From NCBI RefSeq assembly GCF_001411555.2, contig NC_049901.1:38782964-38846963 (forward strand): a DNA stretch of 64,000 bases. Direction: 5' to 3'. A program made the position numbers and the translations under genes. Every line of letters begins with the position of its first letter. Within the stretch, counting starts at the first letter, position 1. The stretch is from Juglans regia (lineage: Eukaryota > Streptophyta > Magnoliopsida > Fagales > Juglandaceae). Under the pieces are notes generated by a model. The model was not told where the DNA came from. It searched no databases and worked only from the letters and a program-made list of their open reading frames with translations. Below are positions 49,001 to 59,619 of the stretch, piece by piece.

Positions 49001-49736
49001 AAAATAAATTTTGTCTTTCTGTCTTTTAGGCATCAAAAGCGAAAGAGAAAAAAGGAAATCTTAAGTGGGAAGATATCCAGTCTCAATATTCCCCACATCC
49101 TCCTTATTCCAACAAAGTTCAGGCATTGACGACGTACACAACCTATTTTCTTGTATCTCTGTAACTTTATTTTTTTTAAAGTCCGGTTCAACAGAGGCTG
49201 CCCTTTTCTTTCTCCATTCAAACATTTGACAGAAAATGGGAAGAGGTGTAAACACGTGTGGTTAAAGATGCAGCTAAAATAGACATCCTTACATAGATAC
49301 TTTGGAGTTTGGAGATGCGAGTCGCGAATGCGAGACAAGCTAACGGAAACGACGATAATGTGCGACAAGACGAATAGCGCGAGCTGATGGAGAGGTGAAA
49401 TTTCGAAGGTCTGGGTGTTGTGGTTGCAGTGAAATCGAATTGGAGATTTGGAAAAAAAAAAAAGTAAAAACAAAACCCTAAGTTATAACATGTTAGTGTG
49501 AAGTGTGAAAGTCTGAAATAGCGCCTAGATGTTTACTTAAATTGCGAAAATACCATCCAAACAGGCTGTAGAATTTGTACCGAGCAAAATACTTGTTTCG
49601 GTCGAGAAAGCAAATACTGGCCGATACACCCGATATTAGGGCGGTACGAAACGAAGGTTTTACCCGTACTGGACTAGTGGCTGGTACGGCATATACCAGC
49701 CATACCTGCAGGTACGGTATGGTATCAAAAACACTG
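46066..49736 (-). mobile_element. Structurally complete hAT transposon (3.67 kb)
   Basis: An 8-bp perfect target-site duplication ATTCAAAC lies at 46058-46065 and 49737-49744. The left end CAAAGTTTTGAATATCGTAC and the right end, reverse-complemented, CAGTGTTTTTGATACCATAC form imperfect terminal inverted repeats. Both subterminal regions are full of GGTACGG/CCGTACC-like motifs, as expected for transposase binding. One transposase gene on the minus strand fills the middle (48840-46385), with several stop codons. Confidence 0.9.
46385..48840 (-). pseudogene. hAT transposase (BED finger, DUF659, hATC), interrupted by stops
   Basis: ATG 48840-48838 starts MSSCQSIGGMSMTSTST. A BED-type finger follows (LYYNKVIRDDGITRLKHHL), with one zinc cysteine changed to tyrosine. 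DUF659 lies at about 48230-47760 (CSLMADGWTNQKQQSIINF, then CIDLMLENF), the long middle at 47741-46995, and the hATC dimerisation domain at about 46930-46735 (AIRVLSQCCSATGCERNWS, then KKRNRLVHKHLNDLVFVHYN). An acidic tail ends in CLFDEDE and a stop near 46385. In-frame stops TGA near 48760 and 48598 look like TGG-to-TGA changes. Two further stops lie near 47940-47910 and a frameshift near 47745. An intron is probable near 46990-46935. The enzyme would cut and paste the element. Confidence 0.9.
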
Positions 49737-49769
49737 ATTCAAACAGAACTCCCACAATTGTTCCATAGA

Positions 49770-49795
49770 TTTTTTTTTTTTTTTTTTTTTTTTTT
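49770..49795. repeat. Poly(T) run
   Basis: About 26 consecutive T beside the right end of the hAT transposon. Confidence 0.95.
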
Positions 49796-50039
49796 ACAAT
49801 TGACAACTGACAACTGACAAGTTGCATTCTCACATCATAAAAGTTCACACTTCGATCTATTTTCCATAGAGAGCAGTGCAAGAACACTGAATTATTTTTT
49901 GCCTTCCATATTTTGGTTCAATTGGAAATCGTTGCCTTCAACCTGATATCAAGTAGTTCTAAGATTATATTTTGCATATGGGTGTAGGCATCTACCTAAA
50001 CCAAATATGGTATTGATCATAGTTAGCTAAGATTATAGT

Positions 50040-50212
50040 AGTGAATATTTTGTTGCATTTGAGTAGTGACGTATTCTGAGGTATTTGTGAATAATATTAA
50101 AAAAGTAATAAAAAATTAATGATAGAATATTGAGTAGTAGTTAAAAGTAATAGTAGTGAAGTATATTCAGAATACTGAGAATACCTCAGTACCCAAACTA
50201 GGCCTCAGTAAC
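50040..50212. repeat. Probable partial MITE
   Basis: The right end reads ACCCAAACTAGGCC (complement GGCCTAGTTTGGGT, a Tourist-like terminus). The interior shows near-inverted GTATTCTGAG/CTCAGTATTC-type segments around an AT-rich centre. The left terminus is not recognisable. Confidence 0.4.
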
Positions 50213-50430
50213 CGGTCCAGTTTTGGACAAAATCTAGAACCGAACCAGTATGTATCGGTTTTACATTTTTCAAAACCGATTACGCACCGGTTACCCTCAT
50301 AAACCAGTACTTCCGATTTTCGGTCCGGTTCGATTTTTCTATTTTTTTAAAATGAAAGTTTGATAGTTTATCATTAAAAATCTGTTTTAAAAAAAAAAAT
50401 TGGTTTAATATTTTAGCCTTCACAATATAG

Positions 50431-50471
50431 GGATTTCCCACCCTATTAAACTAAAATAGGGTGGGAAATCC
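50431..50471. other. Perfect 17-bp inverted repeat (hairpin)
   Basis: GGATTTCCCACCCTATT (50431-50447) and its exact complement AATAGGGTGGGAAATCC (50455-50471) surround a 7-nt loop. Confidence 0.85.
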
Positions 50472-50675
50472 TAGAAACTCTTTAAAAAGATATACACAAC
50501 TGAACTGTCAAGTTGCCCACGATCTGACTCGAGGGGGTGGGAGCTTCGGCTCCTCCCCCTCTTTCTCTTTCTCCCCACCCTCCGTACCCTCTGTGTAGTG
50601 CTCCACTTTGTTTTGTTTTGTTGTGTTTTGCAGGCTAAATAAGGGAGAAATGCGGATCTAGATCCTCCGGCAAAC

Positions 50676-51353
50676 ATGGATCAGCACGCGCCTCTTCATG
50701 GCGTTGCCCAGATGCCGATCTTCAAGACTACTGAAGGCGGCGCCAAACGGAGCGGCGAGTTGCTCGCACGCGCGGCCAGAAGTTATCGGAGACGTTTGGC
50801 GAGTGGCTCTCTCACGCCGCCGGGAGGCCTTCTGCTATCATCATGCGCGGCGCCACTGGGTTCTGTGAGTCTGGATCCTCCAAGATCGGTTGACGTTTTT
50901 CTCCCAGGGTGGCGCGTGTTCTGCACACACCACCGCAGCCGCTTGGAGCAGTTTCTGTGTCCGTGGTTACAATAGTTTTTTCATTGTATTTTATTTCATA
51001 TCTTGTTCTTCTTTTATTGAAAATAAAAATCCAAAAAAAAAAAATTGTCCCGTCGGACCTTGGTCCGATCGGTGTGTTCTTCCCTCTCCGTTTAGGTGGT
51101 GTATGGGGTTTGGTGCACCCTACTCTGCATGGTCGGGTATGGGTTTTGTCACCTGGTTACTGTTACTTTGTCGGGGACAGAGATGTGCACGACGGATCCC
51201 TTAGACTTAGGTCTTTAGAGATCTGTCATCTGAACTAGATCATGTCAGCCACGAAAGTGTACTGGGAGCTATTAACGTTTGTAACTGACTTTTTAAGTCA
51301 TATTTGTATGTTCACTTTTATGAATGAAATGTGATCCTTATTCTCAAAAAAAA
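50676..51353 (+). mobile_element. Probable internally deleted or non-autonomous retroposon with poly(A) tail
   Basis: A GC-rich start (ATGGATCAGCACGCGCCTC at 50676) is followed by a frame of 99 codons without known domains, then a G/T-rich stretch resembling LINE 3' UTRs, and a terminal CTCAAAAAAAAA at 51344-51353. An internal poly(A) lies at 51033-51045. No target-site duplication was found and no endonuclease or polymerase is present. It could instead be 5' flank or a 5' exon of the following gene, whose start codon is about 320 bp on. Confidence 0.35.
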
Positions 51354-51675
51354 AATATTATTATTTCACTTATTTTGCCTGATTATTTTGTCTGCTCATG
51401 CATTTAATTTTTTTTTATATTTATTAATTAAGAAAATGACTTTAATGCATTGATTCTTTGTTTTTTTTATTGTTTTTTAAAAATGTTTAAAAATATTAAA
51501 ATAGGAAAAAAGAAAATTTTGGCTGTGGCACGCCGAGCGGTCGCTGGGCCGCAGGCAGCACTCAATCCTAAATAGGGTTACATCTGCCTTGTCATCGAAA
51601 TCTCGGCAGTCAGACACGCCCTCGACGCCCTCGACGCCCTCGTCACCACCATCTGCACACACACAGACACAGAGA

Positions 51676-54600
51676 ATGTCCTCGAGAGACAAGGACCAAA
51701 CGACAACGCACCACCAGCCTTTCATCAGCAGCCTCGTCGTCCGGCCCTCCGTGAGCGAAGGCGCCGGAGACGGTGGCCCCGAAGGTGGCGCCGGAGGTCG
51801 TGTCAGCGATTACGAGCCAGGAGAGGTTCGTCGTGAGCTTCCTCCGTACTCTCGCTTCGATCGATATTCCGATGAGCCTGGTTCGTCTCTCGCTCCCTCT
51901 CCATCTTCTCGTTTGTGTGGGTGTGATTTTCTAATGTTCAGATTGAGTTTGGAATGTTTAGGATTATGCTCTTCTCTTTTAAGAATCAAGATTCAGGTTT
52001 CAACTAGAGGAATTGACGTGTTTCCAAACCCTAGATTGTGTGGTAGGATTGCTTCTGGTTTTTGTTAAATCAAATGTATTGTTCTTTTGTTTCTGATTTC
52101 AGCCGGTTTCCGAATAATTATGACTGATTTAGTTTTTTTTTTTTTTTTTTTTGCTTATTTTTCGTTTTTTTAATCATTGGTTTTAAATTTAATTTTGAGT
52201 TTAATTGGTTTTTATTCGCGTCTTAAATGTGATTGGGAATGTGTTTATCTCAATGAAGAAGCAGCTTTAGTTATGCGTACTGTCGAGCATGAATTTAGAG
52301 AATTGATTGATGCAAAAGGAAGTTAGTCCCATTGATTTTGCTCGAGGAAATTCGTGATTTTAAAAGGAATAGTATTTTTATATTCTTGATTAAATGATAT
52401 GGGGAGAAAGGTTTTTATCATGTATTTAAATTTTGTGGTGATATTTAATCTTTGTTAACCATGTGGAAATCTAGCTTGTGTTACAGGCTGAGTAGCTTTA
52501 TTGCAGGCGTTAGCATCTCTAAGTATTATCTTGGACTTTGAATTAGTCTGGTGTGGTTTCTTTTAATGAGAAAATCATAACCGTGAATAGGGATACTGAA
52601 ATGAACATTTACTCTAGTCACAAAAGAAGGTGAAAGTTTGAGATTGTTGCTTATTGTGGCTTTGTTTTATTTTCACTGATGCCATTCTTTTGACGATGCC
52701 ATTCTGAATGATGAATTTGTGTTGTTAAACGCAATGGAGCAATTAGTTCTTTGGAATGTCCTTATAGGCCTGTGTAAATGAAGGCATAGTTTGGAGGACG
52801 AATCCCGCCAAAAGGACTCAGTTATAAATTTAGTTTCCTCTGAAATTGTATGAAAGCCTATGCAAATTCAGGGTCACATTGAGGAACAATTGATCTCCAT
52901 ATTCATTTTGGTATTTTTGATTCTCTCTCATGTTTGCATCTAATCAAATTTTAGTGATTGTTAGAGTTACAAATGTTTTATGTTTTATTATGTATTTTTC
53001 TTTGGCAATATAAGATATATTATCTTTACCAGTAGGCTCTGCTGTTGAAATTATATTGCTGGATGATTCTATCTAGTAATACTCAATGGTGTTTTTAAAG
53101 CCTGTTGACTATTCCTTACGTTGCATGCTGACCATGTGGATCGAGTATCACTTATGGAGTATCAAACTGTGAATAAATTTTGCTATTATGTTTACAGCTC
53201 TGAATGTTGCCTTCAAGCACCTGGGCCTTAAGGGAGCCATGTTGGTGTGAGTGTGGTCTTGGATCATGGTATGGGGAAAATGTGTTTTGTATTAGAACTA
53301 AATATGTTTATGGTACTTGCCATCTGTGGATACTGTTCATCGTGTTTGAATTTATGGAGTGCAGAACCACTGAGAATAAGGGCCTGGGTCTCATTTGTTG
53401 CAAGTCATGGTCATGGGTATTTGATTGGGTATTTCTGGGAATGAAGTGGATGGGTTGGGTTCAAATAAATAATATCCAACTGGGACTACCAGTCATTTTT
53501 ATTATTAATTTGAAAAGATCCAAGGGGGTCATATGCCTTGATAAAGCATCTGAAAACCACACTCTCATTAGCGTTACTGTGATGATATTTTCAATTCATT
53601 ATCAATCACAAGAACAAGAAAGAGAAGTTCATGTATACTCCCTGTGTACTTGGGTTTTGCCTATTTCTATGAATAAAACTTCTTGATTACCGATCTAAAC
53701 AAGTATACAAGACAGAGAAGTAGAAAGACTTTCAACTGCAAGAAGTTCAATATGGTAAAATGGTACCGAATCTACCTTTCTGGAAGCTGGCATTGTTTTT
53801 GGAAGAAGATGTTTACTCGAGCATTATAATTTTTGGTTTGCATGGGTTTCCTTAATACATGGAAATGTATGGTTCTGTACGCCCTCTTTACTGATAGATT
53901 CTAGCAGCTCCTTTGTGGATATATGGACTTGGAATTAACTTTCTGAGGAATGATGGTTTACATGGGGGTTTCATTTTTATTTCTTTCCCTTGGTTGGTGA
54001 AAATAGGCTAGTCAGACTGTTTTAATAGTAACCAATATGAGATTGTACTTTTCAGAGTTGTTACGGTGGATGATATATGCATGGAGGTTTGGGAACTTCT
54101 CTATGTTACTTTATATCTTCTACTGAGCTTCTAGTAGGTCTTGGTCATAATCATATTTCTGACGAGTGGTGAGTTGATACAGAAAATGGCTCCAGGTCTT
54201 TAAAAACTTGGGTTATTGTTTTCTTAAATGTCTTATTCCTTTCTATTGTTTTGAACTTATAGGAAGCATAGTAAAGACATAACATGAATTTACTCTTCTG
54301 GAATATGACATGCCTTTACTGTGTCACCACACTTTCTCATTCTGATGAACTGTTTCTTTGGTTGGTGGAAAACTTTGACATTGATGTTTCTGTTAAGTCA
54401 AATATGGGGGTGTTTAACAAGATGCTGGATTGGTTATTGAAAAGAAGCAGACCAAGTTGGTGGTCGGTGAAGTATTGAGTTATTTGGATGCTTGCTATTT
54501 GGTGGGTATTTGTTGTTGCTTTCCTCTGTGGGTTCACTCTATTGGTCTTGCTGCTCCTTTTAGCTGCTGTGTTTCAACTGTGAGGTTTTGGATCAAGGGT

Positions 54601-56980
54601 TTATTGGAGGTGTTTATGTATTTGCTGGATTAGTATTAGGCACATATCCATCTTCTCTATCTGCTGGCTGCAGAGCTGGATGAAGTTCACTTTCTTATCA
54701 CTACTATGGCTCTGTGTTAAGTTATGTTTTCACCAGATCGATGATATTTAGCATTAATTTTCAGATGTTTAGGTTCAAAAATATATATTATGTAATAGTA
54801 CATGGGGTGAACTTGTTTTCTTTTCGAAGACTACGAGCTGTTACGATAGGTGGTGAGTACAAGTAACCACTGTTTGATTTGTCATTCTTTTGTTATATTC
54901 ACTGGTGATGTGGACCATTTGTTTGGGAAGTAACAAAGGCAGATATATTTGAGTTCTTTGCCTTTCACATAAATTTTTGCTTTCTGCGACCTGTGTCAAG
55001 GAAGATACCTTCAATGATGGAAACTGTCCTTGCAAACTTTGTTCGAATAAGTCATTTATTAGTTTCATGGTCACAGTTCTTCAGCTTCATGAGTGTACCA
55101 TAATTTCACATTTTCCCCATATCTAATCAGGGGTGGCTTATCTCTAGACTTCACTGGCTTTCTTTTTCCAGGATATAGAATTCATGCAGGTTCTGGTTCT
55201 CCTGTACGCCACAGAGCTGCAGATCATCGTTACAGTCCTAATTTTAATCATTCTGGTGGTCTGCCACGCAGCCATGAATTTGGCAGCGGGAGGGGTCCTA
55301 GTAGATATCGAGACTATTCACCCCCTTATGGTCGAGGAAGGGGTGGTGGCAAGCCGTTTGGTAGAGCTTTTGACAGGCCTGGGTTTGGTCCTGGGCCATT
55401 CAGAGGTGAAGGCGTGAGTAGAAATAATCCAAATGTGCGTCCAAGAGAAGGAGATTGGATTTGCCCAGATCCTTTGTAAGTCCATATCTTCAATTTTAAG
55501 ACTTAGGTTGACTTGTAAAAATAAAAAATAAACATTTCAAGTTGCGATTTTCTGTTTTTTTTTTTTTTTCCTTTGACTATCATGTTTTATATTGGGCGGC
55601 AGTTTTTCAGTTCACAATGTCTACTGGCTTTTGCTAATTGTGTTTTGCAAATTTTAGTTGTATTAGAATGGCTTTTCTAGGACAAATGGTCTTGATTATA
55701 TTGGACACAAGGTTCATTATTAGCATCATCTTCAATGGGTTTTACATTCTAATAGTTGATCTGTAAAAAATAAACATTCTGTTATGATGCCACGCCTTTT
55801 GACTATTCATGTTTTATATTGGCGGTATCATAGTTCACAATGTTCATTGGCTTTGCTTAATTGTGTTTTGCAAATTTGCTGGTTAGAATGGTCCCTTTCT
55901 AGGACTAATTGATTATATTTGGAGCACACCTAACCTTTTCCTCTGGGCGTAACGCTGTTCATATCTTCAATTTTAAGACTTAGGTTGACTTGTAAAAATA
56001 AAAAATAAACATTTCAAGTTGCGATTTTCTGTTTTTTTTTTTTTTTCCTTTGACTATCATGTTTTATATTGGGCGGCAGTTTTTCAGTTCACAATGTCTA
56101 CTGGCTTTTGCTAATTGTGTTTTGCAAATTTTAGTTGTATTAGAATGGCTTTTCTAGGACAAATGGTCTTGATTATATTGGGAACCCCCCCACGCCACCA
56201 CCACCCCCCCGGCGCCTGTTCTGCTGCTAATTCTGCGGCAGGCATTAGGTGCAAACAGTTTTTGGTTTTAGCAAGCTTTGTCTACTGTTCTTTCTGTTGG
56301 ATCTATTGCATGGAGAATCTAAGTGTACCTCTTTTTTCTGACTTATTTCTTGATTATGCCTTAGGTGTGGGAACCTGAATTTTGCAAGGCGGGAGTACTG
56401 TAATAGCTGCAAGAAATTTCGCTACGGGCCTGGGGGTAGTCCTCGGAGAGGCTATCCCAGCCCACCTCCTCAACATGGTCCCCCAAGACGCTTCCCTGGC
56501 CCACCTCCCTTGGAACGATCTCCTGGAAGGACCATGAATGGCTATAGGTCCCCGCCTCGTGGTTGGGCTAGGGATGGCCCCAGGGAGTTTGGGGCTGGTG
56601 GTCTGCCACCTCCCAGGCAAGAAGATAGGTTTTCTGGTCACTACATGGGGAGAGATCGGCTCGACTATCCAGAAGATGACTACCGGGGGAGGCACAAGTT
56701 TGATAGGCCAATCCCAATGGACTGGGGGCACAGGGACCGTGGAAGGGATGTCTTCTTCAATGAAAGGAAAGCATTCGAGAGGAGGCCACCCTCTCCACCT
56801 CCACCACTAGCACCATTTCCCCTGCATCGTGAACGCTGGGCTCGTGATGTTAGAGAGAGGAGCCGCTCTCCAATGAGGGGTGGCCTGCCACCAAAAGACT
56901 ATCGCCGGGATATGCACATGGAGTGGGGACAAGATGATCGGCGTGCTCTGGGGCGAGATGGAATTGGAGATGCTTATTAG
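51676..56980 (+). CDS. RanBP2-type zinc-finger, arginine/glycine-rich probable RNA-binding protein
   Basis: Three exons, 51676-51880, 55172-55475 and 56365-56980, with GT-AG introns (3.3 kb and 0.9 kb) and consistent phases give 374 residues. Start ATG 51676 is the first in-frame ATG; an upstream TTG continues the frame but is not a plant start. Residues about 45-68 are acidic/aromatic (SDYEPGEVRRELPPYSRFD). Residues 70-160 are RG/RGG rich (SGRGPSRYRDYSPPYGRGRG). A RanBP2 finger sits at about 163-190 across intron 2 (GDWICPDPLC...NLNFARREYCNSCKKF, C-x4-C-x10-C-x2-C). The remainder is proline- and arginine-rich with RS dipeptides (RERSRSPMRGG). RanBP2 fingers of this type bind single-stranded RNA, so a nuclear RNA-processing role (TAF15/FUS-like architecture) is inferred. 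No internal stop or frameshift. Stop TAG is 56978-56980. Confidence 0.88.
55478..56182. repeat. Near-identical direct duplication within intron 2, plus a noisy middle copy
   Basis: About 55482-55701 recurs at about 55961-56180 with essentially no differences over roughly 220 bp. Between them, 55766-55920 is a third version with scattered single-base indels and substitutions (TTGGCGGTATCATAG for TTGGGCGGCAGTTTTTCAG, TTGCTTAATTG for TTGCTAATTG). Confidence 0.85.
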
Positions 56981-57505
56981 AGATGCTTATTAAACAGAAC
57001 CGGGGGGGGGGTGGGGAGCGAGTAAAATTTGCAGGTGTAATTTTGGTTTAAGTAGGTGTTTGTTTTTGTTTTTGTTTAGAGAGGAAGAATATTCACAGCA
57101 CAGGACTATTTGTTTCCGACCATGGTAAAATGGTATTACTTTAAATAGAATTTTTTTTTGTTAATAACTTTAAATAGGTAAAAAAAAAATACTCATTTTT
57201 TTTTCAAATATCAGTTTATTTGTCTTGTTGATACAAAAAACAAAAATATCAGTATTGGTGTTTGAATTTTACTTGTCTTTCATCTGCTTTGGTTTTTTTC
57301 TCTTTTCCGTGTCTTCGTTTGCTTCTGTTCTCGTTGGTAGGTGATGCCTGAGCTTCGAGATCCCCTGGTGGAGATTACGTTCCTTTCTTGTCATGGGTCA
57401 CGAACTTGCCAGGATGTTTATCTCGCAGTTTGCACGTTGGCTACGCGTGTAGAAGCCAGTACTATTTATCCAAAGCATATGATGTATGTTGAATTTAGAT
57501 CACTC

Positions 57506-57540
<35 letters not shown>

Positions 57541-57906
57541 CATGAAGTGGACTATAGGATAAATGTTCTGCAGTAAATGTAATGACATTCGCTTCATATG
57601 TTTATCTCACTCTAGACTATCCTGGAGTTCTTATCCTAACTCTAGAGAATCTAAATTCATGTGGGTTTAATTCATTCCAAATTGAAACTTTAAAAAGAAA
57701 GAATGAAAAATAATATTTGGTTTAATTTTTCAAACGTGTTTATCAAGGTATTTTCATGATAAGTTTTTCGTATTTTTGCAAAATCAAAATAATAAATTAC
57801 ATACATACATTAAAGATTAATGAAATATTCAAAATTAGAAAAAAAAAATAGAAAATCTTAAAATGCGGACATGACCCAAATTTCGGCCACCTTAGTCTAA
57901 TATTAA
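56981..57906. other. 3' UTR/downstream region of the RanBP2-finger gene and non-coding DNA
   Basis: After the stop there is a G run (57002-57010), a purine/T-rich leader to the probable 3' UTR and an (AG)n tract at 57507-57537. No further gene is seen, and no convincing polyadenylation site could be fixed. Confidence 0.5.
57507..57537. repeat. (AG)n microsatellite
   Basis: About 15 uninterrupted AG dinucleotides. Confidence 0.95.
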
Positions 57907-58105
57907 GGCTTGTCTGGATAGTGAGATGAGATGATTTTAGATGAATTCAATAAAATATTGTTAGAATATTTTTTTTTTAATATTGTTATTGATTTGAAAA
58001 AGTTGAATTGTTTATTATATTTTGTATAAGAATTTGAAAAAATTGTAATGATGAGATGAGATGAGATGAGATGGGTTAAGAGTGTTTCTGTATCCAAATG
58101 GAGCC
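57907..58105. mobile_element. Tourist-like MITE (199 bp)
   Basis: The left end GGCTTGTCTGGATA and the right end, complemented, GGCTCCATTTGGATA form terminal inverted repeats. The flanks are TAA on the left and TAT on the right, near the TWA target typical of PIF/Harbinger-type elements. The interior is AT-rich and ends in tandem GATGAGATGAG. A related fragment lies at 13,695-13,850. Confidence 0.75.
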
Positions 58106-58456
58106 TATTTCATAAAACCTAAATAACTAAGAATCACAACTTATTTCACAAAAGTAAATAGCCAAGAGCACAAATATTGGAATCAATTTTGCAAAACTCA
58201 ATAAATCAAACACAAAACAACAAAGAAGATACATTCCCATGAGAATCAAGAGAATTATTCTTCTCTCTTTTCTCTCTCGGGAAAAAAGTGTTGAAGGGGG
58301 AGACCACAACAGATTCTAACAGAATTTGGTGAGTGGGAAAGGAGGAAGGGTGCGACTTGCGGCAGGTACAACAGGCAATAAACGGTTACTGAGTGGGAGG
58401 AAAAGAATCTCAAGGCAGTAGCTACTAAAAACTACGGTGGCTAAAGGAGAAGAATT

Positions 58457-59209
58457 ATGAACGAGCTTGAAAAAAGATGGGATAAGCTGCGCTTAACAGA
58501 GGAAGAGTCTCTTAACATAGAGGTCGACGATGATATATTGGAGGAACTGAGAATAAAAGGGGACTGCAGTGTCGTGGGAAAGGTTTGGATGGAGAGGAAA
58601 CTGAGCTCAGGGGTGTTGGAAGACACCATGGGTTAAGTATGGCGTATCAATAAGAAAGCCAAATTTAAAGAGGTAGGCCTGAATATCTTTGTCATTCAAT
58701 TTGCTAATCAAGCTAACAAACTAAAGGTAATGGGAGGTAGGCTATGGCTTTTTGACAACTACATGTTTGTCTCATTGCCATTTAATGGCTATTTACCTGC
58801 ACACAAGATGGATTTCACCAGGGAAAGGATATGGGTTCAAATGTCTGAGTTGCCTTTGGTTTGTATGAACAAAGAAATGGGGGTCATGATAGGAGAAACT
58901 GCATGGGAAGTTTTGGAGGTAGATACCCAGAATGATGGGAGTGGATGGGGGGAGTTTTTAAGGGTACTGATTATTATAGATCTTTTTAAACCTCTGGCTA
59001 GGGGTAGGTCCATTTCAGTGAAAGGGGTGAAATACTGGATTCCTTTTAAGTATGAAAAACTGCCTCATCTTTGTTTTAAATGTGGATGCATTATGCATGG
59101 GAAGAGTTCATGTGAGAAAGAAGAAGATACAGAAGGGGACCAATTTGGAGCATGGCTCAGGGTAGGAATAAGAGGTAGGTTGAGGGAGAGGGGTGGTAAA
59201 ATTTCTTAA
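58457..59209 (+). pseudogene. LINE ORF1 (DUF4283 and CCHC zinc knuckle) with one in-frame stop
   Basis: ATG 58457 starts MNELEKRWDKLRLTEEES. The frame is uninterrupted to 59209 apart from TAA near 58633. DUF4283 residues include KVWMERKLSSGVLEDTM, MGGRLWLFDNYMFVSLPFNG and RIWVQMSELPLVC. The knuckle CFKCGCIMHGKSSC (C-x2-C-x4-H-x4-C) is intact. A lysine-rich frame (59267-59605) follows and may be the former ORF1 tail. Confidence 0.85.
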
Positions 59210-59619
59210 GGGGCAGCTGGGGAAAATGAAGGTGTAGGTGAGAAAGAGGGGGCAAAAAGGAAAAATATGGGATTCAAAAAAGATAGGAAGGAGGGGAATG
59301 ATGAGCCAACTATTGTTGGGAATGCTAAGGAGAGGGTAGGGATAGAAGCAGTAAAAGCTGCTGAAGTGGCTTCTGTGATTGATTCAGTTACAGAAGTTTC
59401 TAGCCAGGGGAGGGAGTCATGGAAAAGGAGAGCTAGGGGAGCAGGTCAACAAGTGATACAGAGAGGGGATTTCATCCAAGTGAAAAAAAGAAAAGGGAGT
59501 CAAGGGGATGAGGGAGAAAGGAAAAAAGTAAGAAAGAAGATGAGCTCTCAGGAAGATGAAGAAAGTGCAGCAGATACTAATGTATGGGTGGTGGCTGTTG
59601 AATAGCCCCACCTATCACA

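Noticed and set aside
53204..53686. 160-codon ORF
   Set aside because: Lies inside the 3.3-kb first intron of the RanBP2-finger gene, resembles no family and lacks codon structure.
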